Positions 16,640 to 31,042 of a stretch of DNA of 64,000 bases are shown here, piece after piece; the stretch's first letter is position 1; each line of letters starts with the position of its first letter. This stretch comes from Eulemur rufifrons (lineage: Eukaryota; Chordata; Mammalia; Primates; Lemuridae), in NCBI RefSeq assembly GCF_041146395.1, contig NC_091012.1, forward strand, positions 15,800,193 through 15,864,192. Direction: 5' to 3'. The notes under the pieces are model-generated. The model was not told the origin of the DNA. It was given only the letters and a program-made list of their open reading frames with translations, and ran no database searches. The position numbers and the translations under genes are program-made.

Positions 16640-18760
16640 CAAAGATAAAATTAACTGAACTTATCACAAGATTTCAGGGAATGCAGAGGATTCACAAAAC
16701 CTGTTCCACAGCAACAAAAAACATAAGTCTCCAGGAATCAATGCTTAAGAAATGGAGATATTTGCAGTATCTGAAAAACATTAAAAATAATCATCTGAAA
16801 CATCCCCTACAAACAAAAAGAAAACACAGACAACAAAATCTGCAAAATGATGCCTGAAGAAACTGAGATATTAACTGACATAAAAACTATAACAAGAACC
16901 CACACAAATTGTGGATCTGAAAAATACAATAACTGAGTTGAAAAATTCTCTAGAGAAGCACAGAAGCACACTTAATGAAGCAGAAGAATCAGAAAGTTGA
17001 AGACATTTCATTTATAAATATTGAGTCACGGAAGCAAAATTTTAAAAGGGAGACAACTGAAGGTGGAGTATGGGACCCTTGGACACAATCAGGTAGACCA
17101 ATGTATCTAAGAAAGATTCCTAGAAGAAGAATATAGTGGGAAAATGGCAGAAAGATTATTTGGAGAATAAGGCAGCTGAGAATTTTCTAAATTCCAGAGT
17201 GATAAAAAAAAAAATACTACCAACTAAGAAGGCTTCCTCTGGGAAATATTTTTTTCAAAAACAAGAGAAAAATTAAAGATTTTCCAAGTTAAGGAAAAGT
17301 CAATGGTGTTCATCACCAAGGGAATAGGTCAGAAGAAAGGTAAAGGGAGTCCACTGTGATGAAAAATAAAATGATGTTGGGTAGCATTATAAACACTTAA
17401 AAACATAAAGCTCTGTGTTAAAGATAAATCTATAAACAGATATAGAATTCTATATGATCATGATGATTCATAAACCCTCATAATAATTCTATAGAATTAA
17501 AAAATACTGAAGGCATAAATGTGCAAATATCTGTTCTCATATATACGATATAAAAGGTATAATTTGTGATGTTAATAAGAACATGTGGCACTTTAAGACG
17601 TATAGGTTTTTTATTCACTTGAAGTGAAGCTGTTGTGAGATTAAGATATATTGTTGTAACATAGAGATTATTTAGGTAGTCTCCATTTCCTAATGTGGTC
17701 ACAAACAGAATGCCTGTAGAAGGTATGCAAAAGCAAATGGGAAACAATCAAAGCATGTTACTTCCAAATCAAGGAAACAAAAATAAAGAGAATAAGACAG
17801 GCAGTGAGGAACCATGTATCTACAGGGCACATGGGGAAGAATTAACAAATTTCTATGGTAACTTCATATCCTTTAGAAGTTACTTTAAATATAAGTGGCT
17901 TAAATTCTCTAATGAAAAATAAGATGACTTTATCAATTAAAAACAAACAGTGCCCTACAATATGCCACCTACGAAAGCCTTCCTTTAGCTCTGAAAAGTC
18001 AAATTGGTTGAAAGTAATTGTAAAAATAAATGTATGTAAATAATTAGAGGAGGATATTTTGGCCATAATTAAAGGAAATACTCCTTAAGTCAAAAACCAT
18101 CAGAAGAGACAAAGACTGCTTATAATATAATGATAAAATGGGTCATTTAGCAGAAATCTATAGCACAGAATACACATAGAAGATATATATGCAATGCACA
18201 TATTTTATCATAGATATTTTTAAATATATATTATATACATCATGGCTTTTAAATTTATTAAGCAAATATGAACAAAAGTGTGGACAGAAGTGTTGCAAGA
18301 AACACCTAGCAACACACTAATTATAGGAGACTTGGAGACCTCACTTTCAATGATGAATACAAAAATTTGATAGAAGATCAATAAGAAACAGATAATGGGA
18401 AAAACATTATAGACCAGTTAGATGTGAAAGATGTTTACAGAGCTCTTCAGTCAAAGATAGCAGAATACACAATAGTTTCAATCAGACATGGCAAATGCTG
18501 TTAGGACACTTAAGTCTTATCATCTTGAAGGGGGCTAAAAACATACAATATATATTTTTTGGCAAAAATGAAGTGAACCTAGAAATCAAAAGCAAAAGAT
18601 AAACTGGCTAATACAAAAATATGTCAAAATTAAACACACTCTTAAATGTATTCATGCTCAATGGTCAGACAATTTAAAATTGTTCAGATGTCAATAGTAT
18701 CCACAGTAATATACAAATTTAATGCAATGTCAATAAGTTCCAATCATACTTGATCTGGAG
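16640..18760 (+). mobile_element. Old L1 (L1M-like), ORF1 and ORF2 pieces
   Basis: Divergent L1 sequence on the plus strand. The part around 16920-17200 resembles an ORF1 coiled-coil region and the rest is decayed ORF2. It is interrupted by the young L1 3' ends at 18.77-19.59 kb and seems to resume beyond them. Boundaries are approximate. Confidence 0.55.
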
Positions 18761-18771
18761 ATATATAAAGG

Positions 18772-19085
18772 AGTTGGAACTCATTCTACTAAGTGAAGTA
18801 TCCCAAGAATGGAAAAATAAGCACCACATGTACTCACCAGCAAATTGGTTTCCCTGATCATCACCTAAGTGCACATTTGGAAATAACACCAATTGGGTGT
18901 CGGGCAGATGAGGGAGTGACAGGAGGAGATGGGTGTATACCTAAATAATGAGTGTGATGCACACTGTCTGGGTAATGGACATGCTTGAAGCTCTTACGGG
19001 GGGGTAGGGAGGGATGGGCAATATACATAACCTAAATTGTGTACCCCCAAAATAAGCTGAAATAAAAAAAATAAATAAAATAAAT
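18772..19085 (+). mobile_element. Young L1 3' end (short 5'-truncated copy)
   Basis: Begins in the end of ORF2/3'UTR (gttggaactcattctactaag), runs through the G-rich 3'UTR and ends in GCTGAAATAAAAAAAATAAATAAAATAAA. Same subfamily as the copy at 571-1916. Confidence 0.88.
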
Positions 19086-19191
19086 TCTAAAATGTATTGG
19101 AACAATAAATAGTCAGACTGTTTTAGAAAATAAAAACAAAGAGACATTGCACTTCTTGATTTGAAAACAAATCTTCAGGAATAAAAACAAC

Positions 19192-19590
19192 ATGCTATAT
19201 CACCATTGTTTCCTATAGCTGAGTAGTACTCCATGGTATACATATACCACATTTTATTAATCCACTCATGTATTGATGGGCAATTGAGTTGGAACCCATT
19301 CTCCTAAGTGAAGTATCCCAAGAATGGAAAAATAACCACCACATGTACTCACTGTCAAATTGGTTTCACTGATCATCACCTAGGAGCACATTCAGGAATA
19401 ACATTGATCGGGTGACGGGCAGATGTGGGTGGGGGAGGGGATGGGTGTATACATACATAATGAGTGCAATGCGCACTGTCTGGGGAATGGGCACGCTTGA
19501 AGCTCTGACTCAGGGGGTGTCGGGGGGTATGTTCAATATACATAACCTAAACTTTTGTACCCCCATAATAAGCTGAAATAAAAAAAAGAG
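19192..19590 (+). mobile_element. Young L1 3' end with 5' inversion
   Basis: The segment 19192-19284 is L1 ORF2 end sequence in reverse orientation. At about 19285 it switches to forward L1 3'UTR, ending in an A-rich tail near 19590. This head-to-head arrangement at one insertion is the mark of twin priming. Confidence 0.85.
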
Positions 19591-19599
19591 AAATACATG

Positions 19600-20160
19600 T
19601 ATAAAACTCTTAGAAGAAAATAAAGGGGAAAGATCATGATATTGGTCCTGGCACTGTTTTAGTAGATGTCATATCAAATGCATAAGCAATAAAAATGAAG
19701 AAAAGAAAAATGGGATTGCATCAAACTTCGAAATTTCTGCACAAAGAAAAGACTAAGTGGAGTAAAAATGCCTCCTACAAAATGGGTAAAAATAGATACA
19801 AATCACATATTTGATAGGGGTTAACATCATGAAGATATAAACAATGACTAAAATTCAACAACAAAAAGTGTATAGCTTGATTGAAAAATGGACAATGGAT
19901 TGATCTGGCATTTCTGCAAGGAAGAAATACAAATGGACAAACAAAATTTGAAAGGATTCTGAAAATTTTTAATCTTTACAGAAATGCAAAGCAAAATCAC
20001 AATGAGATATCACCTCACATTCATTACATTGAGAGCTTTTAAACAAATAAATATATATACAAATACATACATACATACATATGGTGAGAATGTAGAGAAA
20101 TTGAAATGCTGTCATGTTATTCTGAACCTTTGATTCTAAAATTATAAAAAATTGAAACAG
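19600..20160 (+). mobile_element. Old L1 ORF2 fragment
   Basis: Divergent sense L1 ORF2 sequence (for example ctcttagaagaaaataaagg and agaaatgcaaagcaaaatcacaatgag). Probably a continuation of the older element before the young insertions. Confidence 0.6.
20041..20082. repeat. (TA)n/(CATA)n simple repeat
   Basis: A short tract of atatatata followed by acatacatacatacatac. Confidence 0.75.
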
Positions 20161-20403
20161 AACAGATCAGAAATTAAAAATATATAAGGAGACTAAACTC
20201 AGCAATATGGTGGGAGGTGAAGGATCTGCTTGTATTTTTCCAAACAACAACAAAACCTTGGTGGCCATCCATGGAAAATTACACTTATTTGAATTTGGGA
20301 CCTAAATAGAAGGTCATTAAACCCTAGTGGAACCATAGATCCTGGAGGGTCATTTTGAATATTCAGGCTCTCATACAGGTGCCAAAATTAAGGACCCATT
20401 GTC

Positions 20404-20913
20404 ATGACTACAGACTACATCATGGATCAACCAATCTGGATACACGGAGTCTCTAACTGTTCCCTGCGACAAAGTTGCAGTGGTGCTGCTCATCCAGAGA
20501 CTTTGGGAGAAACACACCTATCTGCAGTCATGGAGGCAGACCTGAATAATTTGGTCTTACTGTCATCTGAAAAGCAGACCTGTGACTCTGCTACAGCTGT
20601 CTCAACTACAGTCCATGGCCAGTTCTTTCAGTGCATAGATCCACACAGAGACCTGAAGGGAAACTTCCAAGGTACTCATTGGGAGCCACACCCACGCACA
20701 CAGCTGGTATCAGCCCCACCATATGCAGACTCAACTGCACAAACATACCCTAGTATGTATCATAGAGATCAAAATCCTGAAGGTAACCAGCTTACCCAGA
20801 AACAAGAGAGGATTGAAAACCACCCAGGCTCTTCAGAACTGGCCCATCAAATGCAGACTCCACTGCAGAGCAAGGGGAAGCCTTGTGACCTAGATACAGC
20901 AACTCTTCATTGA
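20404..20913 (+). other. 169-codon open frame of unknown nature
   Basis: A 169-codon plus-strand frame, one of the longest outside the recognised genes, without a known domain. It has repeated Gln/Thr/His-rich phrases such as HQMQTPLQSKGKPC. It is followed by sense L1 ORF2 sequence from about 20940 to 22060, so it may be a 5'UTR or inter-ORF segment of an old L1. There is no evidence of expression, introns or a poly(A) signal. Confidence 0.25.
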
Positions 20914-20939
20914 AAACCCAGTGGACATATCTTTAGCCC

Positions 20940-22060
20940 AAGTACCCAAAAAGAAACATCTTTACCTTCCAAAACAAGCTTAAAACTAGAAAAGGTATTT
21001 AATTCTTCACATACACAGATACCAATATAAGGATAATGTGCAACCACTCTTAATGCTTCTATTTTATGGTATTACTACAAGACCTAAGTAGAAAAACTAG
21101 GCAAGAACATGAGAAGAATCCACTCATATTAGACAGGAGAAAGTAAAAATAACAGTGTTTGCAGATGGCATTATCTTTTATATCAAAAACCATAAAGAAG
21201 ACAGGAAAAAAAAACCCTTATAAAGTAATAAAACCACTCAGTTAAGTCACAGGATATAAAATTTACATTCAAACATCAGTTGTTTTTCTACACACTAATA
21301 AACTATCCAATAAAAAAGGAAAACACTCTCAGTTACAATAACATCAAGAGAATAGATTGCTAAGAAATAAATTTAACCAAAGTAGTAAAAGAAAAACAAC
21401 TTTACATTGAGTACTATAAGATATTAATAAAAGAAGTTGAAGATGACATGAGTAAATACAAAGATATTATCCAAAACAATGTATAGATTCAATGCACTCC
21501 CTATCAAAATTCCAGGGCATTACTCACAGTATTAACAAACATATCCTAACATTTGGATGATATCTCATGTAAGTTTGATGAGCCAGAACAATATTGAGAA
21601 AGAAGAAAAAAGGTTCTGGCATCACACTTTCTGGTTTCAAACTATATTTCAAGGTGATAGTAATAAAAACAAAATATGCACATAAAACCAACACAAAAAA
21701 CAATGGAACAGAATGGAGAGCTCAGAAATAAACTGAAGTATATAAAGTCAACCAACCTTTACCTAAGGCACTAGCAATGCACAATGCATAAATTATGGTC
21801 TCTTCAATGCTTGTTGCTGGAAAACTGGATACCCACAAACAAATGAATAAAAATAGGCTATTTTTCTTACATGATATTCAAAAAATAACTCCAGATGTAA
21901 TAAAGATTTAAATGGGAGGCATAAAATTCTTTTATGAAGGTAACATGAAGAGTAACTCAGCATCACCAAAATATCATTCAAACACAAATCAAAATTATCA
22001 TAAGGTATCACCTCACAACTGTTAAAACGGTTAATGTCCAAAAAAAGAGACATAACAAGT
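20940..22060 (+). mobile_element. Old L1 ORF2 fragment
   Basis: Sense L1 ORF2 reverse transcriptase sequence with phrases such as tgtttgcagatggcattatc and cacaggatataaaatttac. Heavily mutated, with no usable frame. Confidence 0.7.
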
Positions 22061-22319
22061 GTGGGTAAAGTGTGCAGAAATGCAATCCCTGTACAGTTAT
22101 TGATTGTAAACCGGTAATATCATCAGAGATTTGTTTAAAAATGCAAATAATAGAACTGCCTTATCATTCATCAATTCTAATTATGAGTATAACCAAGGGT
22201 GTAAAATGAGTATCTCAAGAAAATTCTTCACTCCCATGTATACTGCAGCAATACTTACAATGTATACAATAAATATATACAGTTATGCAATTCTTATTTG
22301 CGGAAAAATTTACCAGTTA

Positions 22320-22376
22320 AACACACACACACACACACACACACAAATATATATACACACATACACACATATATAT
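22320..22376. repeat. (CA)n microsatellite with TA/CA extension
   Basis: About 13 CA units without interruption, followed by mixed TATA/CACA units. Confidence 0.95.
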
Positions 22377-22842
22377 GAATGACAATTTCCTGATAGTACT
22401 AAATAGTGGAAAATTATGGAATATAAGTATCAAAATATAATGTATCAATTGTTGAATATATTCAGCAATTTGAAGCACTCAAGGAGACAGTATATTTAAG
22501 AATTCTATGAAGTGAGTAGGGAAAATAAACTATATTACAGTTTGGGAATCTGGTTACTATAAAGTTGAAATTTTACTCTTATTTTATACTAGAAAAAAGA
22601 ATATACATAAAAAAAGAAAAAAGGATATTTCGAAGTGAAATACCATTAGATGTTCTTAGGTTTAGGAAGAGGCCATGCATTTGTATAAAATTAATGAGTC
22701 TGAATTTCTATAGGATTGCCTCTGAAATCTTAGAATTGTGAATCATGATGCAGAAAATATGAAACATCTGTCCCTAGTGTTTCTAGCATTACTGAAGCAA
22801 ATCACAATTTCTCCACTATTCCCTTTTACACATTTCAAAAAT

Positions 22843-24815
<1,973 letters not shown>

Positions 24816-24831
24816 AAAGGAACTTAAAAAA

Positions 24832-25125
24832 TGGAGCTGGGCATGGTGGATCACAACTATAATCCCAGCCCTTTGGGAAGCCAAGAAAGGAGGATCAGTT
24901 GAGGTCAGGATCTTGAAACCAGCCCCAGCCACATAATGAGACTCCATTTTAACAAAAATAATAATAATAGGAATAAATAAGCTGGCCATGGTGGCTCATG
25001 CCCATAGTCCTAGGTACTCATAAGATTGAGGTAGTAGGATCCCTAGAGCCCAGAAGTTTCAGTTTGCAGAGAGATATGATCAACCACTGTACTCCAGATG
25101 GGGCAGCAAAGCAAAACGCTGTCAA
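24832..25125 (+). mobile_element. Old, diverged Alu
   Basis: Dimeric Alu outline: ggagctgggcatggtggatca, a left arm, an A-rich linker with a (TAA)n stretch, a right arm from ctggccatggtggctcatg, and cactgtactccagatggggc near the end. It is much more mutated than the copies at 3.4 and 34.6 kb. It lies directly after the MTFR1 pseudogene. Confidence 0.85.
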
Positions 25126-25466
25126 AAGATGCTTTAATGTAGAGGTCTTCAGAATATGTACAGATATTCCCATATCTCCCCAAACAATAGAAGTGTTTAC
25201 AGATAACATAGTCCCTTATAAGCCATGACAAGAACTTTAGCTCTCATTGAATTCTAAGGAAGATCACTGTAGGGGTACAGTTCTTAGAGAGTTTAAGAGC
25301 ATGGGACAGAAGATGTCCTTCTGTAAGAGAAAGAGAAACATACACAGGCTTCTCAAAAAACATTTCCAATAGAGTGGAGCGTTCCAAACCACGTTTTTAT
25401 ATCTGCCTTTCTCCTTGAGCTTTGGCTCTGTAACACTTGTTATCTGCTTTACTGAATCTCACCTAC

Positions 25467-25559
25467 CTGGATATTTAGCTGTTCCCTCTTTCTTCATAAT
25501 CCAGGGCTCTATCCTTTGCTCCAGACATGTGATCAGCTCTGGCTTTGAGACAGTAAGAC
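25467..25559 (-). CDS. KRAB zinc-finger protein, KRAB-B exon
   Basis: A 93-bp exon not visible as a long frame. The minus strand reads ctttctaataaaacag|GTCTTACTG... to ...TATCCAG|GTAGGTGAG, so both splice sites are canonical. It encodes a KRAB-B box with LTVSKPELITCLEQ and EPWIMKKE, matching the family pattern (VSKPDLITCLEQ..EPW). Phase is 2 bases, 30 codons, 1 base, fitting the single overhanging G of the KRAB-A exon and the AA at the start of the finger exon. KRAB-B strengthens binding to the co-repressor TRIM28. The exon is intact. Confidence 0.88.
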
Positions 25560-25999
25560 CTGTTTTATTAGAAAGAATTCACAAGACTCTTGCTGAAGAC
25601 TCTCTAGTTACTCATCTTACAAGTACTATACTTATGGACAGAATATTATGGAAGATTCTAGAAAACTGTTTTCCAAAATATTGTTTTCTTACAGACAATG
25701 TAGAATGATAAGACATTATTCCAAATTTATGGCTCCAGAGCACCAATTCCCACTAGCACCAAATAAAAAATAAGTGGTGGAAATTATATTCTAAGGTGCA
25801 GGCAACAATTATATACCCTGATTTCTAGAGGAACCATTAATCTAGAGTTAAGTATACAGATCAGCTCAAGAAAGGAAAAGGTTCATAAGATGAGACATCT
25901 AGTGATTTTATTTTCTACACCAAAATCCTTCAAATTTTCTTTAAAAGCAGGGATATAAAATTCATTCATGTAAAGTAGAAACTTCCAAGAAATAATCTA

Positions 26000-26311
<312 letters not shown>

Positions 26312-26440
26312 TTAGCACAGTGATATTCTTGAACATATTCTCTAATTCTCAGAAATGAAGATCATATAACATGTATGAAACTAGTGTGCATATGATACTG
26401 TAATGCATGATAAAGTATTTAATATAAAATTAAGGGCCTC

Positions 26441-26790
26441 GGCTGGGCGCGGTGGCTCACGCCTCTAATTCTAGCACTCTGAGAGGCCGAGGCGGGCAGA
26501 TTTTTTGAGCTCAGGAGTTTGAGACCAGCCTGACAAGACCGATACCCTGTCTCTACTAAAAATAGAAAGAAATTATATGGACAGCTAAAAATATATATAG
26601 AAAAATTATCTGGGCATCGTGGCATATGCCTGTATTCCCAGCTACTCAGGAAGCTGAGGCAGAAGTATCACTTGAGCCCAGGAGTTTGAGGTTGCTGTGA
26701 GCTAGGCTGACGCCATGACACCCTACCCTGGGCAACAGAGCGAGACTCTGTCTCCAAAAAAATAAAAAATACATAAATGAATAAAATAAA
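26441..26790 (+). mobile_element. Alu SINE, strepsirrhine type
   Basis: Starts at GGCTGGGCGCGGTGGCTCACG and has the attatatggacagctaaaaa linker, a full right arm and an A-rich (AAATA) tail. A 9-bp duplication, aagggcctc, is at 26432-26440 and 26799-26807. It is moderately mutated and sits in the first coding intron of the ZNF gene, antisense to it. Confidence 0.95.
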
Positions 26791-26924
26791 ATAAGATAAA
26801 GGGCCTCAACACAGCAATATAAATTTATGTGTGCTATATTTACATCATATGAAATAAGTTGTGCATATTTCTCACACAGAGAAACAGTGAGTTAGAAGGT
26901 ATCACCCAATTTTCACGTGTACAG

Positions 26925-27045
26925 TAATGAACTGGAGATCTTGTTAAAATACAGATTCTCATTCAGGAGATCTGGGGTGGGGTCTGAGTCTCTGCATTTC
27001 ACAGAATATAACCAGTGAAGCCAGTGCTTCTAACCTAAGGACAGT
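26925..27045 (+). mobile_element. MER5A-like hAT DNA transposon fragment
   Basis: Contains the family-typical order ctggagatcttgttaaaatacagattct ... ggggtggggtctgagtctctgcattt ... ccagtgaagccagtgctt. Inverted termini are not preserved. Named from memory of the consensus. Confidence 0.6.
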
Positions 27046-27049
27046 ATTT

Positions 27050-27960
27050 TGTCAACATCCAGTAACTGGCAGACTTTCAATTTATCTCACTTCATTTGAC
27101 CAGAAGACAAAGATAAGAGCCTTCATTTTCCAAGCAAGGTATAAAAAGAAAGGGGAGCTTCCAGTGTAAATGTGATGGTTCATGCACATCCGTCAGTAAA
27201 TCTCCAAAAAACACTTAATAATAAAGAGAAAAACAATTAAATTTACATTGGATGAATCTGTCAGAGAGCACCTTAACCAAGTGAATGAAATTAACATCAA
27301 CTGTAGTGGGACAAATTGGTATTAGACACCTTTGCACAGAGGATAAAAAAAATCAGTGCTGGGATGGTAGTGCCCAACAATATGTAACCATGAAGAATCA
27401 TCAGTTTTATGCAAAGTTCAAGTTATAGATATTTCCCATGTTTTGTCATCTTTAATACTGTACGTAAATACTTTTTCATTATACAGAGCAAGTCTTCTAT
27501 TTTTTATTTTTCCATAATTTTCTTGTTATCCTAGGCAATCAATGCTATCCTCTTTCTGCATTTTCCAAATACTATTTCACATAGAGCTGATGAAAACATC
27601 CAGATGAAACCTTGAAAGTACATGTTGCCCTTCTTCACTCAAATACAAAGACCCTATCTCATCTCCAGTAGGAATATCAATATCCACACTATTATAAGTT
27701 GACCTGTCCCAATGGGAACATTTTCAATATTACATATCACACATTTATTATGAAACTTGATTATTTTATTAAGAAGTGTGGATGAAGAGAATGTAGAGCA
27801 AGTTTTATTATATAAGGAGGAAGGATTTTCCAGGGCTCCTTGACCATCCTAAGAAGAAATGGAAAAAAAAATGTAATGGGAAAAAACTCATTAGGCATAA
27901 ACATCAGAAGTAAAGAAGTAAAGGCTTACAAGTTCTAAAAATTGAAGTTCTGCATGACAT
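27050..27960. other. Unassigned intronic sequence
   Basis: Lies within the intron between the ATG exon and the KRAB-A exon. No gene or clear repeat seen. Confidence 0.4.
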
Positions 27961-28006
27961 TCCAGGAGGAACAGTGGACACAGCCCCTAACCTGGGACAC
28001 ACTTAC

Positions 28007-28066
28007 CTGAAAAACAGCCATTTCTCCTTCTCCTTCTCCAACTCTGAAATTTCTTTTCAGGTGAGA
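28007..28066 (-). CDS. KRAB zinc-finger protein, first coding exon (MAVFQ)
   Basis: The minus strand reads attgttctacacag|TCTCACC...GGAGAAATGGCTGTTTTTCAG|GTAAGTGTG. The ATG at 28021 opens five codons, MAVFQ, before a near-perfect donor. This layout (short 5'UTR, ATGGCN, a few codons ending in CAG, then the donor) is usual for many KRAB-ZNF genes that start MA..Q. Phase 0 continues straight into KRAB-A. The 5' edge at 28066 is a guess from the best acceptor; another possible AG lies nearer the ATG. The upstream non-coding exon and promoter were not identified. Confidence 0.72.
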
Positions 28067-28839
28067 CTGTGTAGAACAATTAGAATTACATCTTGAGACT
28101 ATGCCCTGAAAGGAGTCAGCACAATTTCTTCACCTGTTTACACAGCATCCACAAGCAGGAGGACCACAAAATGCAGAAAGGTCTACACTCACTTGTTCTT
28201 AGTCACAGGAAACAGTCAGGTATGATGTCTCCTCATGGAGACTAAAATGTGAGGTTCTCCTGTCTTTCCCTTGGTGACCTCCCCCTGCCACACGTGCCAG
28301 GACTTTCTGCTACAGCAGTGGGAATCTGGACCACACTGATCTGCCCCTACCAAACCCAAAGCAGCAGGCCCTGTGACTTCTCTCTGGAACAGTGTAAACT
28401 CAGTCTCATGAATGTATTTGGGAGTTCTAATGCTTAACCCTGGTATCAAATGAGAATTATTTTGGGCACAATTAAAACCACATGGATGTTCCCACCCAGC
28501 CCAAGAGACAGGTGATGGTGTTTCTTTCAAGCTAGCCAGATAATCCTAATTGAAAGCCTGAGCTGAGAGGCAATTACTTAAAAATTGTCTCTGAACCATC
28601 AATGTGAATAGAAATCATGTGGTATTGTGGGCCTCACTCTAAGAAATGTGATCTGCTGGTGTGGAAGGGGGACATTAATTGGCTTCTTTGTCAAGTCTGG
28701 TTTTAGTGCTGATGTTGCTCAACCTAGATACATTATTAGTAGCACTCAGCTAGAGACAGCAAGCACAGCATATAGAGTGTCTTATGCCCAACAGTCATCA
28801 CAACACAGATACTTATTTTCCAAAGTGAAGACCAGCATA

Positions 28840-28960
28840 ATGCAATGTCTACTGAGCATGTACTGTGTGCTCATAAGTATGGTATGCTGCACTGGGAAGA
28901 AGCCTTTACATTGTGTGACTTAATCCTTATAATACCAGAAAAGGTGAGTACTAAAAAGGT
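28840..28960 (+). mobile_element. MIR-like SINE fragment
   Basis: Contains ctactgagcatgtactgtgtgc ... tacattgtgtgacttaatccttataatacc, the order and wording of the mammalian MIR core and 3' part. Diverged. Confidence 0.6.
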
Positions 28961-28982
28961 GAGTAAAGAAAAATTTAGATGT

Positions 28983-29856
28983 GGTGCCAGCCTTTCTATT
29001 CTTCTTCTCACACAACTATAATAGGATTCAAGAATGGAAGCTATATAGTATAAAATACAGAAAGAATTATATCCCGAATTGTTTCAGAAGTTACCGAGGC
29101 CTGCAGGTACATACACATGAGAGTACTGAGGAAGACAGACACTGTGAGTATATAAGAGGCATGGGTGAGAAAAGGCCTTTCTTCACTGTCTGGTTGGAAA
29201 TTTGAGCACATTAGAAAATGTGCAAATATATAACATGGGCATTAAGATAGAGCAGCCACCACAAACTCCTATGGCAGAGGCAAGAAGTAAGAGCACATTG
29301 CTGAAGGGGTCACAGCAAGAGAGCCTCAACAGAGGGGGCACATCACAGGAGAATTGATGAACCACAGAAGGGCCACTGGAAGGTGTTGGCAGTGTGCATG
29401 CCTGCATAGAAAAGACCACTGAGTATGGAAGCCAGTGTTATTCAGACACAAAAGTGGTGGTATATGAGGACTGGGGAATGGACGGCCTGCCGGATGGCCA
29501 CACAGTGGTTGTGGGCCATGATGGTGAGGAAAAGAAACTACATACACACAACAAATGTCCAAGAAGATCTGAGTTGTACACCCATCAACTGAGAGGGCCC
29601 TGTTTTCAGTGACAGAGTTAACACAGGCATTGGAGGCAGTGATAGAAATATAGCACATATTCATAATGCACAAATTCCTCAGGAATACAAGGGCCTGTGA
29701 ACGTTCTGGTTGACACGGGTGACAAAGATGATGAAAAGATTCCCAAACAGGCTGCCAAGTACGTCATAGGAATAGCATGGAGTGCAAGAACCTTAGTTTC
29801 CAGCCTTTAGCAAAGCCCATGAAGAGGAACTGAGAAATCATGGTGGAATTGACCAT
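28983..29856 (-). pseudogene. Olfactory receptor pseudogene, class II, OR14-like
   Basis: Single-exon receptor remnant starting at an ATG at 29856 (MVNSTMISQFLFMGF). A stop lies at 29766-29764 and frameshifts occur near TM1-2 and after intracellular loop 2. Recognisable pieces in order: FLRNLCIMNMCYIS (TM2-3 region), SVTENRALSVDGCTTQIFL (extracellular loop 1/TM3), VVHQFSCDVPPLLRLSC (extracellular loop 2), TFSNVLKFPTRQ, and in another frame HSVCLPQYSHVCTCRP and the TM7 region near 29000. The MAYDRYVAIC motif is destroyed. The FFCDVP-like loop fits OR14/OR7-type receptors; the subfamily is tentative. No functional protein is possible. Confidence 0.88.
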
Positions 29857-30309
29857 TTGCTAGAAATTCTGGTTGACTGGGAAGGCAGAAAGACAAAAAG
29901 TAGGAAACATAATATGATAAAATCCACTTCATATATTTTTCTTGAAAGTTTTTATTTCTGTCTTACAAAGTTGGTTTCTGTGTATAGGTCTACCATTGGT
30001 CTTTTGATTTGCATAACCACACCTGAGTTGATAATATACCAAACTGCTAAGGATAAAGTATTTCAATTAGTTATCTGAGCAAGACCTACAGAAGTGAAAT
30101 TCACTGACTTCTATCATATTCAGCCTATGATATTTATTGTTTTAATGAAGATTGAATTACTTGATATGTGTAAAATGCCTGTAAAGGAGTAAATTTCAGT
30201 AACAGTGAAATTTTATTAGGAGTTGGACAACACATTCAGCCTGGATATTGATATGTAGCAGAGATCTAACAGTTGCCTTCATTCGGTGCTCTGTTGTTAT
30301 CAGCAACAG

Positions 30310-31010
30310 TCATGTCTTAACATTTATCTTCTTCAGATAAGTGCAGATATTGAGATAAATAGTTTCCACACCTTTATAACACTTGACAATGTCATACCAT
30401 CCAAGCATGAGATCGGTAAAGCATATTGTCTTGAGTAGCACAGGTTCAGACAGAACCAGCTCCATGTATGGTGTTTTTCCGCAAGTCCAGACTTTTATTG
30501 ATGGTATTTTAATCATAAAAGCTGTGAGCTTCATGGAGTTTCCAAAAAGAAAATTCTCTTTAGTACAACTGGCTCTCTCAGTAGTCAGAGCCATTGGTAC
30601 ACAGGTGCAAGCAAATCCATAAGTCTGTCAATATTGCAAACCATACATAGTAGTATACTTAATCAATATATACATGTTATAGATTAAAATTTTCATATCC
30701 AACAAAGTAACATTTAACATCAAAAGAAAGAGGACATGAAAAGGAGTTAATGAACCAGTCCAAGGAGAGCAACATGGACAAGAAGAGTATCTTGGGCTGA
30801 TCTGCATGATCATCAACATCTTTCAAAAGAAAATGCCAGGTGCTGACCACAAGTGACAGCAAGATGGTGTCTATAGAGATTACCTCACCTAGCTGGTGAA
30901 GCCCTGCTCTTTTTATCACCCTTCAGTCCTCTGGTGAGGACTGGTAGTAAAGGGTTACATTCTTATCTGGTTGGGTGTAGTCTCTGAACATATGGTCCCT
31001 GCTGACATCA
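30310..31010 (-). other. Protein-like minus-strand block, gene not recognised
   Basis: Two neighbouring minus-strand frames, 30919-30677 (80 codons) and 30594-30310 (94 codons), have ordinary protein composition: hydrophobic stretches, Cys and Trp, and no low complexity. Phrases are RAGLHQLGEVISIDTILLSL and FTDLMLGWYDIVKCYKG. They could be parts of one decayed coding sequence, perhaps a membrane protein given the hydrophobic segments and nearby receptor pseudogene. No motif I know is present, so this may be chance. Confidence 0.25.
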
Positions 31011-31042
31011 TGCCCTTTGATATACTAGATGGAGTCTTTTTC

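Noticed and set aside
28216..28530. 104-codon minus-strand frame upstream of the ATG exon as a ZNF 5' exon
   Set aside because: No splice donor in a suitable place, no known domain, and the MAVFQ exon lies between it and KRAB-A.
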